Positions 26,226 through 37,114 of a stretch of 64,000 nt of DNA are shown here, piece after piece. Every line of letters begins with the position of its first letter. The first letter of the stretch is position 1. The DNA lies in the NCBI GenBank assembly GCA_002105175.1, contig MCGE01000008.1, positions 310,001 through 374,000 of the forward strand. Direction: 5' to 3'. The stretch is from Absidia repens (taxonomy: Eukaryota; Mucoromycota; Mucoromycetes; Mucorales; Cunninghamellaceae). The translations under genes were made by a program, and so were the position numbers. The notes beneath the pieces are model-generated. The model was given only the letters and a program-made list of their open reading frames with translations. It ran no database searches and was not told the DNA's origin.

Positions 26226-26263
26226 AGCGGAGATTAAACATACGATATCAATGTTTAAGTGAA
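26226..26263 (-). promoter_or_regulatory. GCGGAGATT-type upstream block
   Basis: GCGGAGATTAAACATAC followed by TATCAATGTTTAAGTGAA lies about 310 bases upstream of the Whi3-like start codon. It differs from the block at 19246-19283 at only about four positions over some 37 bases, and both follow GCGTCC. That similarity is far beyond chance for two intergenic spacers. Confidence 0.5.
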
Positions 26264-26631
26264 ACCAACGAAATTAATTTTTTTTTTTTTTTTGCTTTAC
26301 ACCTTTTTGAATGACTCAGGTTCAATAACGATCACAGTTTTACACAGAACTGATCCATAATAACTGTATGAACGGTCAGGCAGTAAAGATAATATTAAAG
26401 GTATGGGGTTTATTTTGTCACACTGACTCGTCTCACACTTTATCTTCTGATAGTGGAACTTCAAGTTGAAAAAGGAAGTGATCAAGGAACCAAACTCAAC
26501 TACTATTGGACTGACTCGATTTTTTTGGGTAGTATCCTCCTTTTATTTATTTAGCGATTGACTGCGTAATCCTGTAGAGCTTTTGACTGATCTATTTCAG
26601 AAAGTGAAAGAAAAAAAAAGCAGAAAATTAA

Positions 26632-26679
26632 GATTAGGATTAGGATTAGGATTAGGATTAGGATTAGGATTAGGATTAG
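26632..26679 (+). repeat. (GATTAG)8 hexamer array
   Basis: Eight perfect GATTAG units in a row, which is TTAGGA on another register. The canonical fungal telomere unit is TTAGGG, so each unit differs by one base. The array lies between the Whi3-like gene and the small gene at 27.0 kb, with genes on both sides, so it is interstitial. It may be an ordinary microsatellite. Confidence 0.9.
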
Positions 26680-26968
26680 AAAATAGTGAATGGGATCTGC
26701 TTTTGATACTGACTTTTTTTAATAATATTAGGTGAGTTTAGCTTTGGAACTTGTATGAAATCATAATAGACCTCATTCGAAGGTAAATATCCTTCCCCAC
26801 CATCAACCGACCGCCTTTTTATGTATGATGAACGAAAATATTCATAGGTAACATGTATGATAAGCGTACATTTGATTTTAAATTCCATGGAACTCCGTGA
26901 TCCAATGTTGATTTGTTGATGTAGGTAAGGGATCATCAGCAACCGAAAAAAATCAACTATCTCTAATC

Positions 26969-27292
26969 ATGCGCTCGCTTTTGTTTGTTTCAAGCAGAAA
27001 AATGACGGCAGAAACGCCAATGATGACTGTTATTATTCTAATTGGGTTGAATGAATTTGTCGCATCTGTAAGTAAATAAGTACAACAGCAATGAACACAA
27101 TGTACTGACTGATTCTTTTATTTGAAAGAAGCCTACTATTGTCTTTATATTACTCAGAGAATACTCACAGTGGAGGAACATCTGCATATACATGCAACTG
27201 CGACAGCGTCATCAACTTCTTTATCGTTACCGTCTGTTTTTACAAAGTTGCAAGTCCACATGACACGAATGATTGAAAATCGTCAGCGATGA
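26969..27292 (+). CDS. small two-exon protein with one membrane segment, unrecognised
   Basis: Exon 1 ends at 27067 with a perfect GTAAGT donor. Exon 2 runs from 27158, after TTACTCAG, to a TGA ending at 27292. The exons join in phase 0. From the ATG at 27002 the product is 66 residues; from 26969 it is 77. It begins MTAETPMMTVIILIGLNEFV, a probable membrane segment. A polar Thr/Ser/His stretch and a basic end (KLQVHMTRMIENRQR) follow. No family is recognised. Consistent phase, canonical splice signals and a hydrophobic N-terminus support it. Its small size leaves chance as an alternative. Confidence 0.45.
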
Positions 27293-27929
27293 TGTGAATC
27301 GGGGATGTCTCAAATTGTAGTATACTGACGTTTTGACCACCATCTTTTCCTGGAATTAAATGTTACAAAGATATTCACTCCCCATCCCCTCTATCGTCAT
27401 TCGCCTCCCCCCTTTCTATTCATATTCATCACATTCATCAGTATCGATCTTAGATCTACCTTTTTAGCATTAGATTACTTGGCTATTCTTTCCCACTCTT
27501 TTTTTTTTTTTTTTTTTTTTTTTGATATCTCTAATAAAAGACATATGTTTATATTATCGTATATGAGACAACGAAAAACGGCTTTTTTTGGTTATCATGT
27601 GAAACGGCTGAATGGTGTACTATGTCTCCATTTGGGGCTTTAGTCTGGGAAAATCGGGTTGCAAAAAAGAAGGGGAAGGCAGGGAAGGGAAGAGCATGGT
27701 GGGGCTCACAAAAACTTTAATGGTGGAATTGACGTTGATCAAAGTCAATTTTTTTTTGCGGTGGTACAGATTAAGGTACACGGTCTATGTTGGACATCTA
27801 TCTTTTTTTTTTCTGGGTTATTCAGATGAAATGATTATTTAAGCGTGTTTTCCTGCAATTTTTGTTTTGTTCTTCCTTTTTTTCATTATTATCTTAAACC
27901 CCTTTCTCTTTTTCTCCATCCCCCCCTGA

Positions 27930-29206
27930 ATGGCACCTATAGTGTTGAAATTACAAAGTGTATCTGATCTACTTGATGACATGAATGTCGACATTGATGA
28001 CCTTTCTGATACTTGGCGCATATGCTCCAAAGCAAAGCAGGCTCTAGAACATGGCTCAAGACTTGAAAATATCTCATGGCGGCGTTGGTTCCTTCATGTG
28101 CAAAAAAAATTGGAACGATCGCCCATCACATACGAGCAAGAAAAACAACATTCACCTCCATTGCAAACATCCATTTCACCTCTCGCTCGATTAGAACGAC
28201 AGTATAAACGGAATATGCTTGTACAACAAAGAAATCAATGCCAACGACTTTTATCAGCTGCCACCACCGCCACTACCACCAAACAAGCTGCTTTTGTCGA
28301 TAACCAGTATCAGCCTCCACCGCCACCTACGCCAACTGACAGCACAACAACAACATCCACGACTTCAACGGGTACGGTAACTACTTTGGACGAGGATACA
28401 GCGATGGTGATGATGGCACCTTCTTTAACAGAACCTTATGTTCCTTCTACCACCACGCCTTCTTCTATTCATCCTGCCATGTATGTTGCCTCTGATGAAC
28501 CCACCTTGACTCCACATAGTAGCTCGTTTGCATGTCGATTTATCTCATCCTATCCACCACCGCCACCTTTCCACCCTTACCACCTTCTGATTCCTTTCCT
28601 TTTACGCCCACCACCGCCTCCACTTCCACTTCCACTGCCAATTGTTTTATACATAATTCCCCTACCACTCTTACTACTACAGCTACAACTACTACATCCA
28701 TTAATACAGCAGAAACTACACATTCAGCATTAGCATTTACCACATCTCCACTTGCATCTTTTATTACAACAACTGCATCAACTACTACAGCTAAACCTAC
28801 TAGAACCAAAAAACAGAGAAAGCACCGGCTCAGGCGACCTCTACCAGTGATGAATGCCGACGGGAATGACAAATCGGTGTGTTATGATTGTGGCACCACT
28901 GCAACACCACTTTGGAGACGGTATCAAACAAAACTCTTTGCAATGCATGTGGACTCTAGTAAGTTGTTATTTATTTAGGAATGGGATGCGTATTGATTTC
29001 ATTCGATTTACCCTTTGTATTAGTTTTTATTTTTGGGGGAGGGGAAGGAGTTTATGTGTGAGAGTGACTTTGTGTGTATATATATATATATATATGGCAG
29101 GATCAGGGGGGGGAGGGTGTAAAAGGTGGCATCAGTTGCGAAAAACTTGTTTTGATTTGGTCGGTGTATCATTGTGTTTTTGTTTGTTATCTTTCTCTCT
29201 CACTCT

Positions 29207-29243
<37 letters not shown>

Positions 29244-29626
29244 GCGATATGATAGTTGGAATTACATAATTCACCAAGACCAAATCATTTGATTCCATCT
29301 ATTACTTCAAATCAATCCAAAGAAAACCAAGGACTCGATGATGGCGACAATAGCCCTCCTCAGTGTAATAACTGTGGTACCTTTTCGACTCCACTTTGGC
29401 GTCGGAATGAAATCGACGGATCCCCTCTTTGCAATGCATGTGGTTTATAGTATGTAGCATATCGATAACAAAACAATAACAATAACAACAATGATGATGA
29501 TACCCCCTCTTACCACTTTTTTTATTATTATTATTTATCATTCTGCATAGTGCGAAGCTTCATCAAGAAACAAGGCCATTGTCCATGAAAACAAACGTTA
29601 TCAAGAAACGCCAAAGAATCTCTTGA
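27930..29626 (+). CDS. GATA-type zinc-finger factor with three apparent single-base deletions
   Basis: Exons 27930-28958, 29256-29449 and 29551-29626 total 1299 nt and need three more bases for a 434-codon frame. The frame starts [20 protein letters not shown], with a fungal GATA N-terminal motif including ENISWRRW. Break 1 is near 28565: SYPPPPPF continues in another frame as [13 protein letters not shown]. Break 2 is inside finger 1, where [14 protein letters not shown] and TLCNACGLY lie in different frames around 28921-28933. Break 3 is at the second exon start. Finger 1 also has a 16-residue loop, shorter than the usual 17-18. Finger 2 is complete: [14 protein letters not shown], then CNACGLYAKLH. 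Either the assembly dropped bases or the gene is decaying. An intact factor would bind GATA sites in the nucleus, in nitrogen, iron or light responses. Confidence 0.75.
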
Positions 29627-30769
29627 TTTTGTGTTCGCCACTCCTTTTTTTTTTTTTTTTTTTTGCGATTATCTGGATTATTTAGTTTTAGTATAGTTTT
29701 AATCAATAGTTATTTTTATTCTTTTTTTACAATAAAATACCCAATTCCTTTTTTTTTAAACATCATGTACGGACTTTGAATCATAGGAATACAGGGGCAG
29801 GGTCACCTAAGGATAGAAAAAGATAGGGTTTTATTTTATTTTATTTATATACCGCAAAGGAATCATCAACAATAGAGATATTGAAAGATAAATAAACAAA
29901 TGATTTGATTTTGATGAAATCGAAGAAAGAGAATCAAGTGAAAAGAAGGCAAGGATGACGAAGAAGCTTAGACTCTTCCCCATAAAAAAAAAAATGATAA
30001 TCGGCATTTCAACTTTTTTTTCGGGCATTCGTAAAGGCAGGACCCATCTTATCATTTTCTGTTTTTCTGTTCTACATATAACGTTTTGTGTCTCCAACGT
30101 CATGTTATAATTTGTATTATCATCTCTCGGCGATTAGCGATGCTACTACTGTTGATACTGATGATGATGATGACGACGATGATGACCATGAGACCAATGG
30201 GTCTTTATGTTTTATTTTTGTCTTTCGCAATTGAGGCAATCATTGATAACAGATAAAAGACAGAAAAATGATAATAATCACAGGTTGATCAGCATATGAT
30301 AAGATCTAATGGGCCTATATTGTTACCAAGGATTGATATATTATATAGCTTGGCAGAAATTCGTGGGAGAATGACTTGAGGATACATCCTCGACGGACAT
30401 CAACGAAAGTTAAAATTCCGTTAAGCGTGCCTTAATAGGGGGGAGGCCTTTTGTTAACTTTTTTTCCTTAAAAAAAAAATCAGCCATTAGTACCGGCGAT
30501 ATTTGACAAAATTGGATAGCTCATATCCTACGTAATAAATACCACATTGATGAAAATTGTTAGTGGACTAATATAAAACATATGTTTGCACTCTATCCTT
30601 GAAAAAAAGAAAAAAGCTTAAGGGGAGAGGGGAGAAATGGTCGTGAAGGAGAGGCCCTATTTAATTTTGGGCATAGAATTAGGCGTTAGACTTGAAATCG
30701 TTTTCGGGTTTTGAATTTTTTTTTTTTTTTTTTGGAAGTGACATGAGTTCATTCATTCTTTGTTCTTTT
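29627..30769. other. intergenic region upstream of taspase gene
   Basis: AT-rich, with a GAT/GAC microsatellite at 30160-30185 and A/T runs at 29645-29665, 30470-30480 and 30718-30733. There is no convincing coding frame. It holds the 3' flank of the GATA gene and the promoter of the taspase gene. Confidence 0.6.
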
Positions 30770-32597
30770 ATGTCTAACAATCAACCATGCTTCATTGCTG
30801 TCCATGTTGGCGCTGGTCTGTAAAATGAAGAAAAGGAAATATAGATTTGACCTTTGATACGACTTGAACTGATACTCATCTTTTCATCTTTAATTGTGTA
30901 TTTAAATAGGTCGTTTATCTCGAAAGAATGAAAACAAGTATCGATCGGTGTGCGCAAAGTAAGTGACACGAGCCGTATTTACTTCTACTCTTCCTGATCT
31001 ATCTACCTCCTTTGTATTTATAGTGCTTGTGAAATGGCGATGACATGCTTAAAGGACGGTGGCAGTGCGGTTGATGCTGTTGCTATAGCCATCTCTGTCT
31101 TGGAGGTATGGAACCAAAAGTCCTTATACGTGTCCTCTGACTTTACTCACGTTCTTCTCTACAATGTTTTTCTTTTAGAATCATCCGCTTACGAATGCAG
31201 GTTATGGATCAAATTTGACGCTCAAAGGGACTGTAGAATGTGATGCTAGCTTGATGGACGGCCGCTCAACCAGTGTGGGTGCTGTGGGTGCAGTATCTGG
31301 TGTAAAGAATCCTATTGATCTATGTAGGCGCATGGTACAAGAAAATAACAAAGGGCTCATGACTTTAGGACGTGTCCCTCCAATGTAAGTACGGAAATTA
31401 TTTTCTAATTTTCATAGGAACTAAGCCATCCTTCTTCTTCTTTTGTTATTATTGTTAGGTTTCTTTGCGGGTCAGGGGCGAAGGAATGGGCAGCTACACA
31501 TGATGTTACGACTGTCCCAGATAATTCCTTGATTGCAGGTAACAGAAGAGAATGCTCGATTATCGTATCTATTGCCATACTTATTAGTTAATATTCTCTC
31601 TCTCTCCCTCTTTTACGCGAGAGTATTTCAGAAAATGCTCTCAACACCTACTTGACACATATGCATATGCTTCATCATGACACGGATACGAATGACCCAT
31701 CAGACTCCCTAGATTTCGGACATGATACTGTAGGCGCTATCTGTATAGATTATCTCGGCAACATCGCATCAGGGGTGAGCAGCGGTGGGATCTCATTGAA
31801 ATCACCAGGTAGAGTGGGCGAGGTAAGGTTTTACTCGGTGGGAAAAAAAGGTAGGAACTCTCATTGAAATCCACCCAGCTGATTTTTTTCAATTATTCAA
31901 AAAATAGGCAGCCATGTATGGTAGTGGGTGTTGGGCTCAAAATCGATCAGATTCATGCGCGGGTGTAGCTTGCAGTGTCTCAGGAACAGGTGAACAAATT
32001 ATGCGAAGCAGGTTTACGACCAAGTTTATGGATCGATTACAACAGGATGACGATATGCACCGATCTTTAGATCACACATTGAAATGTGATTTCTTAGGTA
32101 AAAAAAAAAAAAAAAAAGTGGGGCATGTACTGACAATATTTGATCTTACTTGAACATTGACTGAATTATAGATTCTCCTTTCTTAACCATGTATGATGAT
32201 AAGTCGGTTGGTATTATTGCACTTCGATATACAGAGAGTATGATTCCCGAATGAACAACATAGTATCGGAGAAGATATGCTCATATTATTATTTTACCCT
32301 AGGATTGGAATTTTGGTATGGACATGTCACCGAAAGTATGGTAAGAAAAAAAAACAAAAAAAACAAAAAAGAACTTCGATATGAATTGTAAAAAAAAAAA
32401 GCTGATAATACGATTTTTATATAAATAGGGTATAGGATACATGACATCGACCTGTAGCAAACCGAAGGTAAGTGTGTTTTTCACCATATGTCTCTCTTTT
32501 TTCTTTTTCTGACATTCTAATACGATGATTATAGACATTTGTATCACGGAAACCATGCAAGGAAGCCTTGGTGACCTCTGGAAACCTCGTTAGCTAG
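30770..32597 (+). CDS. TASP1: threonine aspartase (taspase-1), Ntn-hydrolase family
   Basis: Eleven exons rebuild a full protein. Exon 1 (30770-30815) gives [16 protein letters not shown]. Then come [85 protein letters not shown] and the autocleavage site [11 protein letters not shown], where the Thr becomes the N-terminal nucleophile. [43 protein letters not shown] and late exons [25 protein letters not shown] and TFVSRKPCK follow. The order matches animal taspase-1 to the end. Taspase-1 cleaves nuclear factors after Asp in animals. Fungal taspases are less common than asparaginases of the same family, so the substrate here is unknown. The first donor is a weak GTCTGT. Confidence 0.88.
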
Positions 32598-32852
32598 CAC
32601 CTGTTCTCTCGAAATATTTGATGTAGATTAGAAGTATAGTAATATTTTGTTTCTTCAATTTAATAAAAAAATATTATCCTATTTTATGTTGATATGATTT
32701 TAGATTTTACAGTGAAAATGCCTGATCGCCAAATATGAATCAATACGACGGACAAAGAGTGAGTCGTTTTTCAAATCCCGATAGCCTCCATGAAAATAAT
32801 GTTTTTTTTTCTTGTCTCTTTTGGTTCCACTTTTTCCGTACACTTTTATATT

Positions 32853-33691
32853 ATGTCAATCGGCGTTCCTATCAAGCTTCTCCATGAAGCACAAGGCCAT
32901 ATTATTACTTTGGAATTAAAAACTGGACAACTTTATCGCGGCAAGTTATTAGAAGGTAAGGAATTTTATTTGTATAGTTTGAGTTGCCTTCAATCATTTG
33001 CTATTGTTTATATATGTCTATATTGTGGCAGTTTGATTAATGAGCAGCTAGCGTTGTGAAGAAGGATATTGATGTTGAAGATGGGGGATTGCACTATTGT
33101 GTTGGATGAATTCACTCACCATTGTCTGTTTCAATTTTTTATTTTATATTTTATGATATCGATTCTGACACGACCTCATCGAACGTGCTGCGTACAATCA
33201 TCAACTGGACTTTTTCTTACGATTCGATCATCCCCGAAACCGCCCATTTATCGATCTATTGATTGCCACCCTTGGCCTTTGAACAACAACACTTGCTTTA
33301 ACTCAACAGCCGAAGACAATATGAATATCCAACTCAAGGAAATCACAGTAACGACCCGGGACGGACGTGTATCACAACTGGATCAAGTATATATTCGTGG
33401 ATCAAGTGTGCGGTTCTTTATTGTCCCTGATATGCTGAAGAATGCTCCCATGTTCAAACGGGCCACTCCTGGTGCAATGAAGGGAAGAGGTCTTGGCTTA
33501 GGGCGCGGCACTACTATGATTAGAGGTAAGACGAAAAGTATTATTATATTAGGTTCTGTTTACGTTTTCTCAATCCTTTATTTTTTTAATTTTTCTCATA
33601 TTCTATCTGTATAGGTGGACGAGGTGGGCGAGGTGGTGGATTCCGTGGTGGTCGAGGACGAGCCGGACCTCCTTCCCGTGGTGGATTTTAG
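32853..33691 (+). CDS. SMD3: small nuclear ribonucleoprotein SmD3
   Basis: Exons 32853-32955, 33310-33525 and 33615-33691 total 396 nt, giving 131 residues. It starts [20 protein letters not shown] (Sm1 motif), with [17 protein letters not shown] and then [19 protein letters not shown] (Sm2 region with IRG). An RG-rich tail ([17 protein letters not shown]) follows, as expected for a methylated Sm protein. It is a core component of spliceosomal snRNPs. The first intron, at about 354 nt, is the longest clear one in the window, and in-frame ORFs across it are artefacts. The spacer to the taspase stop is only 255 bases. Confidence 0.95.
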
Positions 33692-34269
33692 TCAATTAGT
33701 TTGATATACTTGTATAATTCATTATTGTTATTTTTTTTTTATCATTATCATCTATTTACTTTGTCTCCAATAAAATTTATTATTTTTACATTAATCGTAA
33801 TTGTTTATTGATCATTTCAATTCTTCTATTGAGGCATATATAGTTTTGAAGAAAAAAGGATATTGATCTTTATCAGGGGCCTTGTGTATTGGTTGAAAGG
33901 GTTGTCAATGGGATACTTCAAACTAGCAATAAAAAAGATGGGGTTTATTGGGAATTAGATATAGGTAGGCACTAAAACAGAAAAGCCACTTCGTCACAAG
34001 GTATATCGCGCAGTTCAGTAAGAACCTAAGAGTACGTATTCGTGACAATTTATATAATTAATGTCAAAACATTCTCACACTTGCAAAGTTGATCCACCGG
34101 GTTTTGAAGTATAGTTCTTGATGATTCGAAGCACTCCCGCAATATCGCATCTACAGAGTCGGTCCCTTGCGAATCAACTGGCTTCAGTTTAAGCTTTTTT
34201 ATTTTATTTTTTATTTTATTATAATGCATGCAAACCGACCACCCCCCCCCTCCAATCAACAAATAATAA

Positions 34270-35700
34270 AACTAGAGATATACAGTATATCTAGTGTACT
34301 GAAAGTTATGTTGGCGGTAGAGTCTGGGTTGACTGATATGAATGGTAGAGCAGGGATACGGTATACGGTCGCGATTCATATTTACAGTCCTAACCTAGTC
34401 GTTAGGTCTTAAAAGGCGAGGCAATTAGACCTAGATAAATAGAAGGCAGTGCAAAATGCTCTATAACAGTGGCTAATACAGAGCACAACCTAGATTCGTA
34501 TATATCGCTAGTCGAGCAGGAATGTGGCTATATTTGATAATAAATGATTGAACACGAGAGAAAGAGAAAGTAGATGACGGCACACTCACAAAACATCAAG
34601 AATAGCGACACCGTTTACTATATTATGGGCCAGAGTATGGTCAATAAATAGATGTATTTTATTGAAACATAGCGGTAGATACTAAAACTGAAAACAAAGG
34701 GTTCATTGTATCATGGGATGAAATGGAAAGGTCTATTGTCTTGGAGGAAGCAAAAAGGAGAATAAAGAGGGATCTGCAAAATGGTTAACACTAATTTAAA
34801 GGAAACGATTATATAAAGAGATCCAACATATTGTACAAGGCAGACATACAGGAGAGAGACTATAATGAATATCATTTATTAAAGCGTGACAACGATTAAT
34901 ACCAATCTAAACGAACGAAGGTAAAACCGAAACAAAAAGGATCTCATGTACACAACATTGAAAAAACTAATGGGACATTTTCATTGAAGCAAGTAAAAAA
35001 GAGACGCATTTTATTCCGATATAGAAACAAACCATGGACAAACTAAAACTAAACTAAGCTGATAAAGGTTTCAAAAAGCCAACCAATGGTGGTCATAAAT
35101 CCTGAATCCAAGATGAAAGGGTTTCCTAATGCATCTTGTAATCCCTGAGATGAAAACCCCTCTAAACTAGTCATAACACTAATCCAAGATCACTCTAACT
35201 TTCAAAAAAGTAAATGAAGAGGAAAAAAAAAAAAGAAAAAAGAAAAGAGAGCGAAAAAATAAAAACGAACGAAAATAAATATCCACGTGGGCGGGATTTA
35301 AATATATGTTTTTTCAACAATCACCATATTACATAACGGTTCTCTACCACAAAAAAAAAACATAAAAGTTCTCTTCTCTTGGCAGTGACCATTGCCATTC
35401 AGCATCGGCAATGACAAGCCTATTCTATTTATGTCATTGAAGACAAGATGAAGAAATTCGGCCTAGCCTAGTTAACCCCTTTGCTGTCACTTCCAGTAGG
35501 ATAACTTACCTTTTTTGATTGCACCAAATTATCTAACGTTATAGTTATTCTACAGCATGGTAAACCTACACCACATACTTCACTCTCGTTTGCACCCACC
35601 CCTAATTGCCTCAACGTTAGAAACGTGCCGTGGTATTAACATTAGACTAAGTTAGTTTAGTTTCCATAGTTTATATGTACACGTGAATAAAATATGTCTT
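34270..35700 (+). repeat. dispersed repeat family, copy 2
   Basis: This copy is clear from about 34550 to 35320. It shares ACACTCACAAAAC with copy 3 (near 34583 and 47280) and TGGTTAACACTAATTT with copy 4 (near 34780, inverted near 60560). It shares ATGCATCTTGTAATCCCTGA with all copies (near 35130). The CACGTGGGCGGGATTT motif lies near 35285 after an A-rich tract. Weak similarity to copy 1 continues to about 35700. It lies between the convergent 3' ends of SMD3 and FAT1 and has no open frame of note. Outer ends are uncertain. Confidence 0.75.
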
Positions 35701-35727
35701 GTCTTTTTGCCTTTAAATTGTCTGTCG

Positions 35728-36642
35728 TATGGTGCGACTCACTTATAATGTCAAATATTAGGCATGATCCTAGAAAGCTGATGGCTTTTTAAAAAATAGC
35801 CACCTCAAAAAAACAATGTAGAAACATGATAATTCAGATCTTTAAGAACCAAACGTGTACATCAGTTGTTTTTTTTTCATAAAAAAAGAAAAACTTATCA
35901 GCCTTTAAAAAAAGAAGACTTTGGCTGGCTGGCCCAGGATTTGAAACGTATCTGATATACTAAAAAGGAAAATGATATGTGCATTTATTTTATAAAACAC
36001 CGCGAAAACTGTAAGATATTATACAGAAAACAAGGTCCTGTTTTTTGCTCGTTCCCGCTCCCATATCAAGCGTAGCTAATAGATGTAGATGTAGATGTAG
36101 ATGTAGATTGTAAGACTTGCAAATGAGGATTAGTTTATGTATTTTTATTTATTATTTGTACGATAAAAAGTGCCATCCCTTCTATTTTTTTTTGTTGTTG
36201 TACGGACGCACACCCGTTTGTATGTTTCTGCTTATAATAAGCCTGTGTATATACATTTGGTAAGGCAATCAAACAATGATAGGAAAAGGCAAGACAAAGT
36301 TTATTCAGTAGTAAATATAACAATGACAACCAATACTAAACTAAGATGAAGGTTAATCTAATAGTGGTCCCAAATTCTGGATCCAAAATGAAAGGGGTTC
36401 CCCATGCATCTCGTAAGACCTGAGCTGAAAACCCTTCTAAACTAGTCCTGATACTAATCCCAGTTGAACATCATCCCATTGAGATCAATGAAATGGCAGT
36501 GACTTGGGAAAAAAAAAGAAAAGAAAGGAAGGAGGAAAAAAAAAAAAAAAAAGGCTTTAAAAGGTATTTTTCAAACTGCGATTGAAGTCATAAAATTGAC
36601 ATGAAAATTGAAAATTTGACATTATAAGTGAGCCGCACCATA
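35728..36642. mobile_element. MITE with 26-bp terminal inverted repeats and TA target duplication
   Basis: The left end is at 35730-35755, starting TGGTGCGACTCACTTATAAT. The right end, 36615-36640, is its inverse with one mismatch in 26 bases. TA lies directly outside both ends (35728-35729 and 36641-36642), the target duplication of Tc1/mariner transposons. The element is 911 bp and has no transposase frame, so it is a non-autonomous MITE. Inside are a (GATGTA)n stretch near 36080-36107 and a fragment of the dispersed repeat at 36290-36480. It sits between repeat copy 2 and the FAT1 3' end. Confidence 0.85.
36290..36480 (+). repeat. dispersed repeat family, internal fragment inside the MITE
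   Basis: About 190 bases match the conserved core of the other copies: ATGAAAGGGGTTCCCCATGC near 36389, then CTTCTAAACTAGTCCTGATA near 36430. It lacks the CACGTGGGCGG end. It shows that the core was captured by, or inserted into, the TIR element. Confidence 0.8.
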
Positions 36643-37114
36643 TGTTTAATTTATCTTATATAATGAGTATATCCATACTGCGTTGTACAGTATAGCGCTT
36701 GTGCGTGTAGAAAACAAAAGGCAGACATGTACATACAAGAAAAAAAAACAAAAAAGGTTTAGGTATGAGGAGACGTCGATCAACCATTGTGTCCTGTCCT
36801 CCATCTATTACAGCAATCGAAGGTAGCAAGTACATCGTTGTTATGTGCTCTCGGAAGCGGTAAACAAACATAAATCCCCTATTCCATATTCATTCTCATT
36901 TGCTCCACACATCCATACGGAACAATAAAGTAATCATCATTTGGTCGCATTGTAAAAAATAAGAATGTTTTTTTTTATTGAGGTGCATAAAATGGTAATA
37001 TATATATATATATAAGTTTTGAGGACAGGATACAATAAGAGGATTTGAAAAATCAATGCCAAAAATTAAGAGTAAAACCATTAAACTATTGATAATCTAA
37101 AACTAAAACTACAA

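Noticed and set aside
26632..26679. calling the GATTAG array a telomere
   Set aside because: The unit is TTAGGA, not TTAGGG, and genes lie on both sides.
32956..33309. frames inside the first SMD3 intron (for example 33069-33614)
   Set aside because: The Sm fold is completed only by splicing from 32955 to 33310. The frame simply runs through the intron into exon 2.
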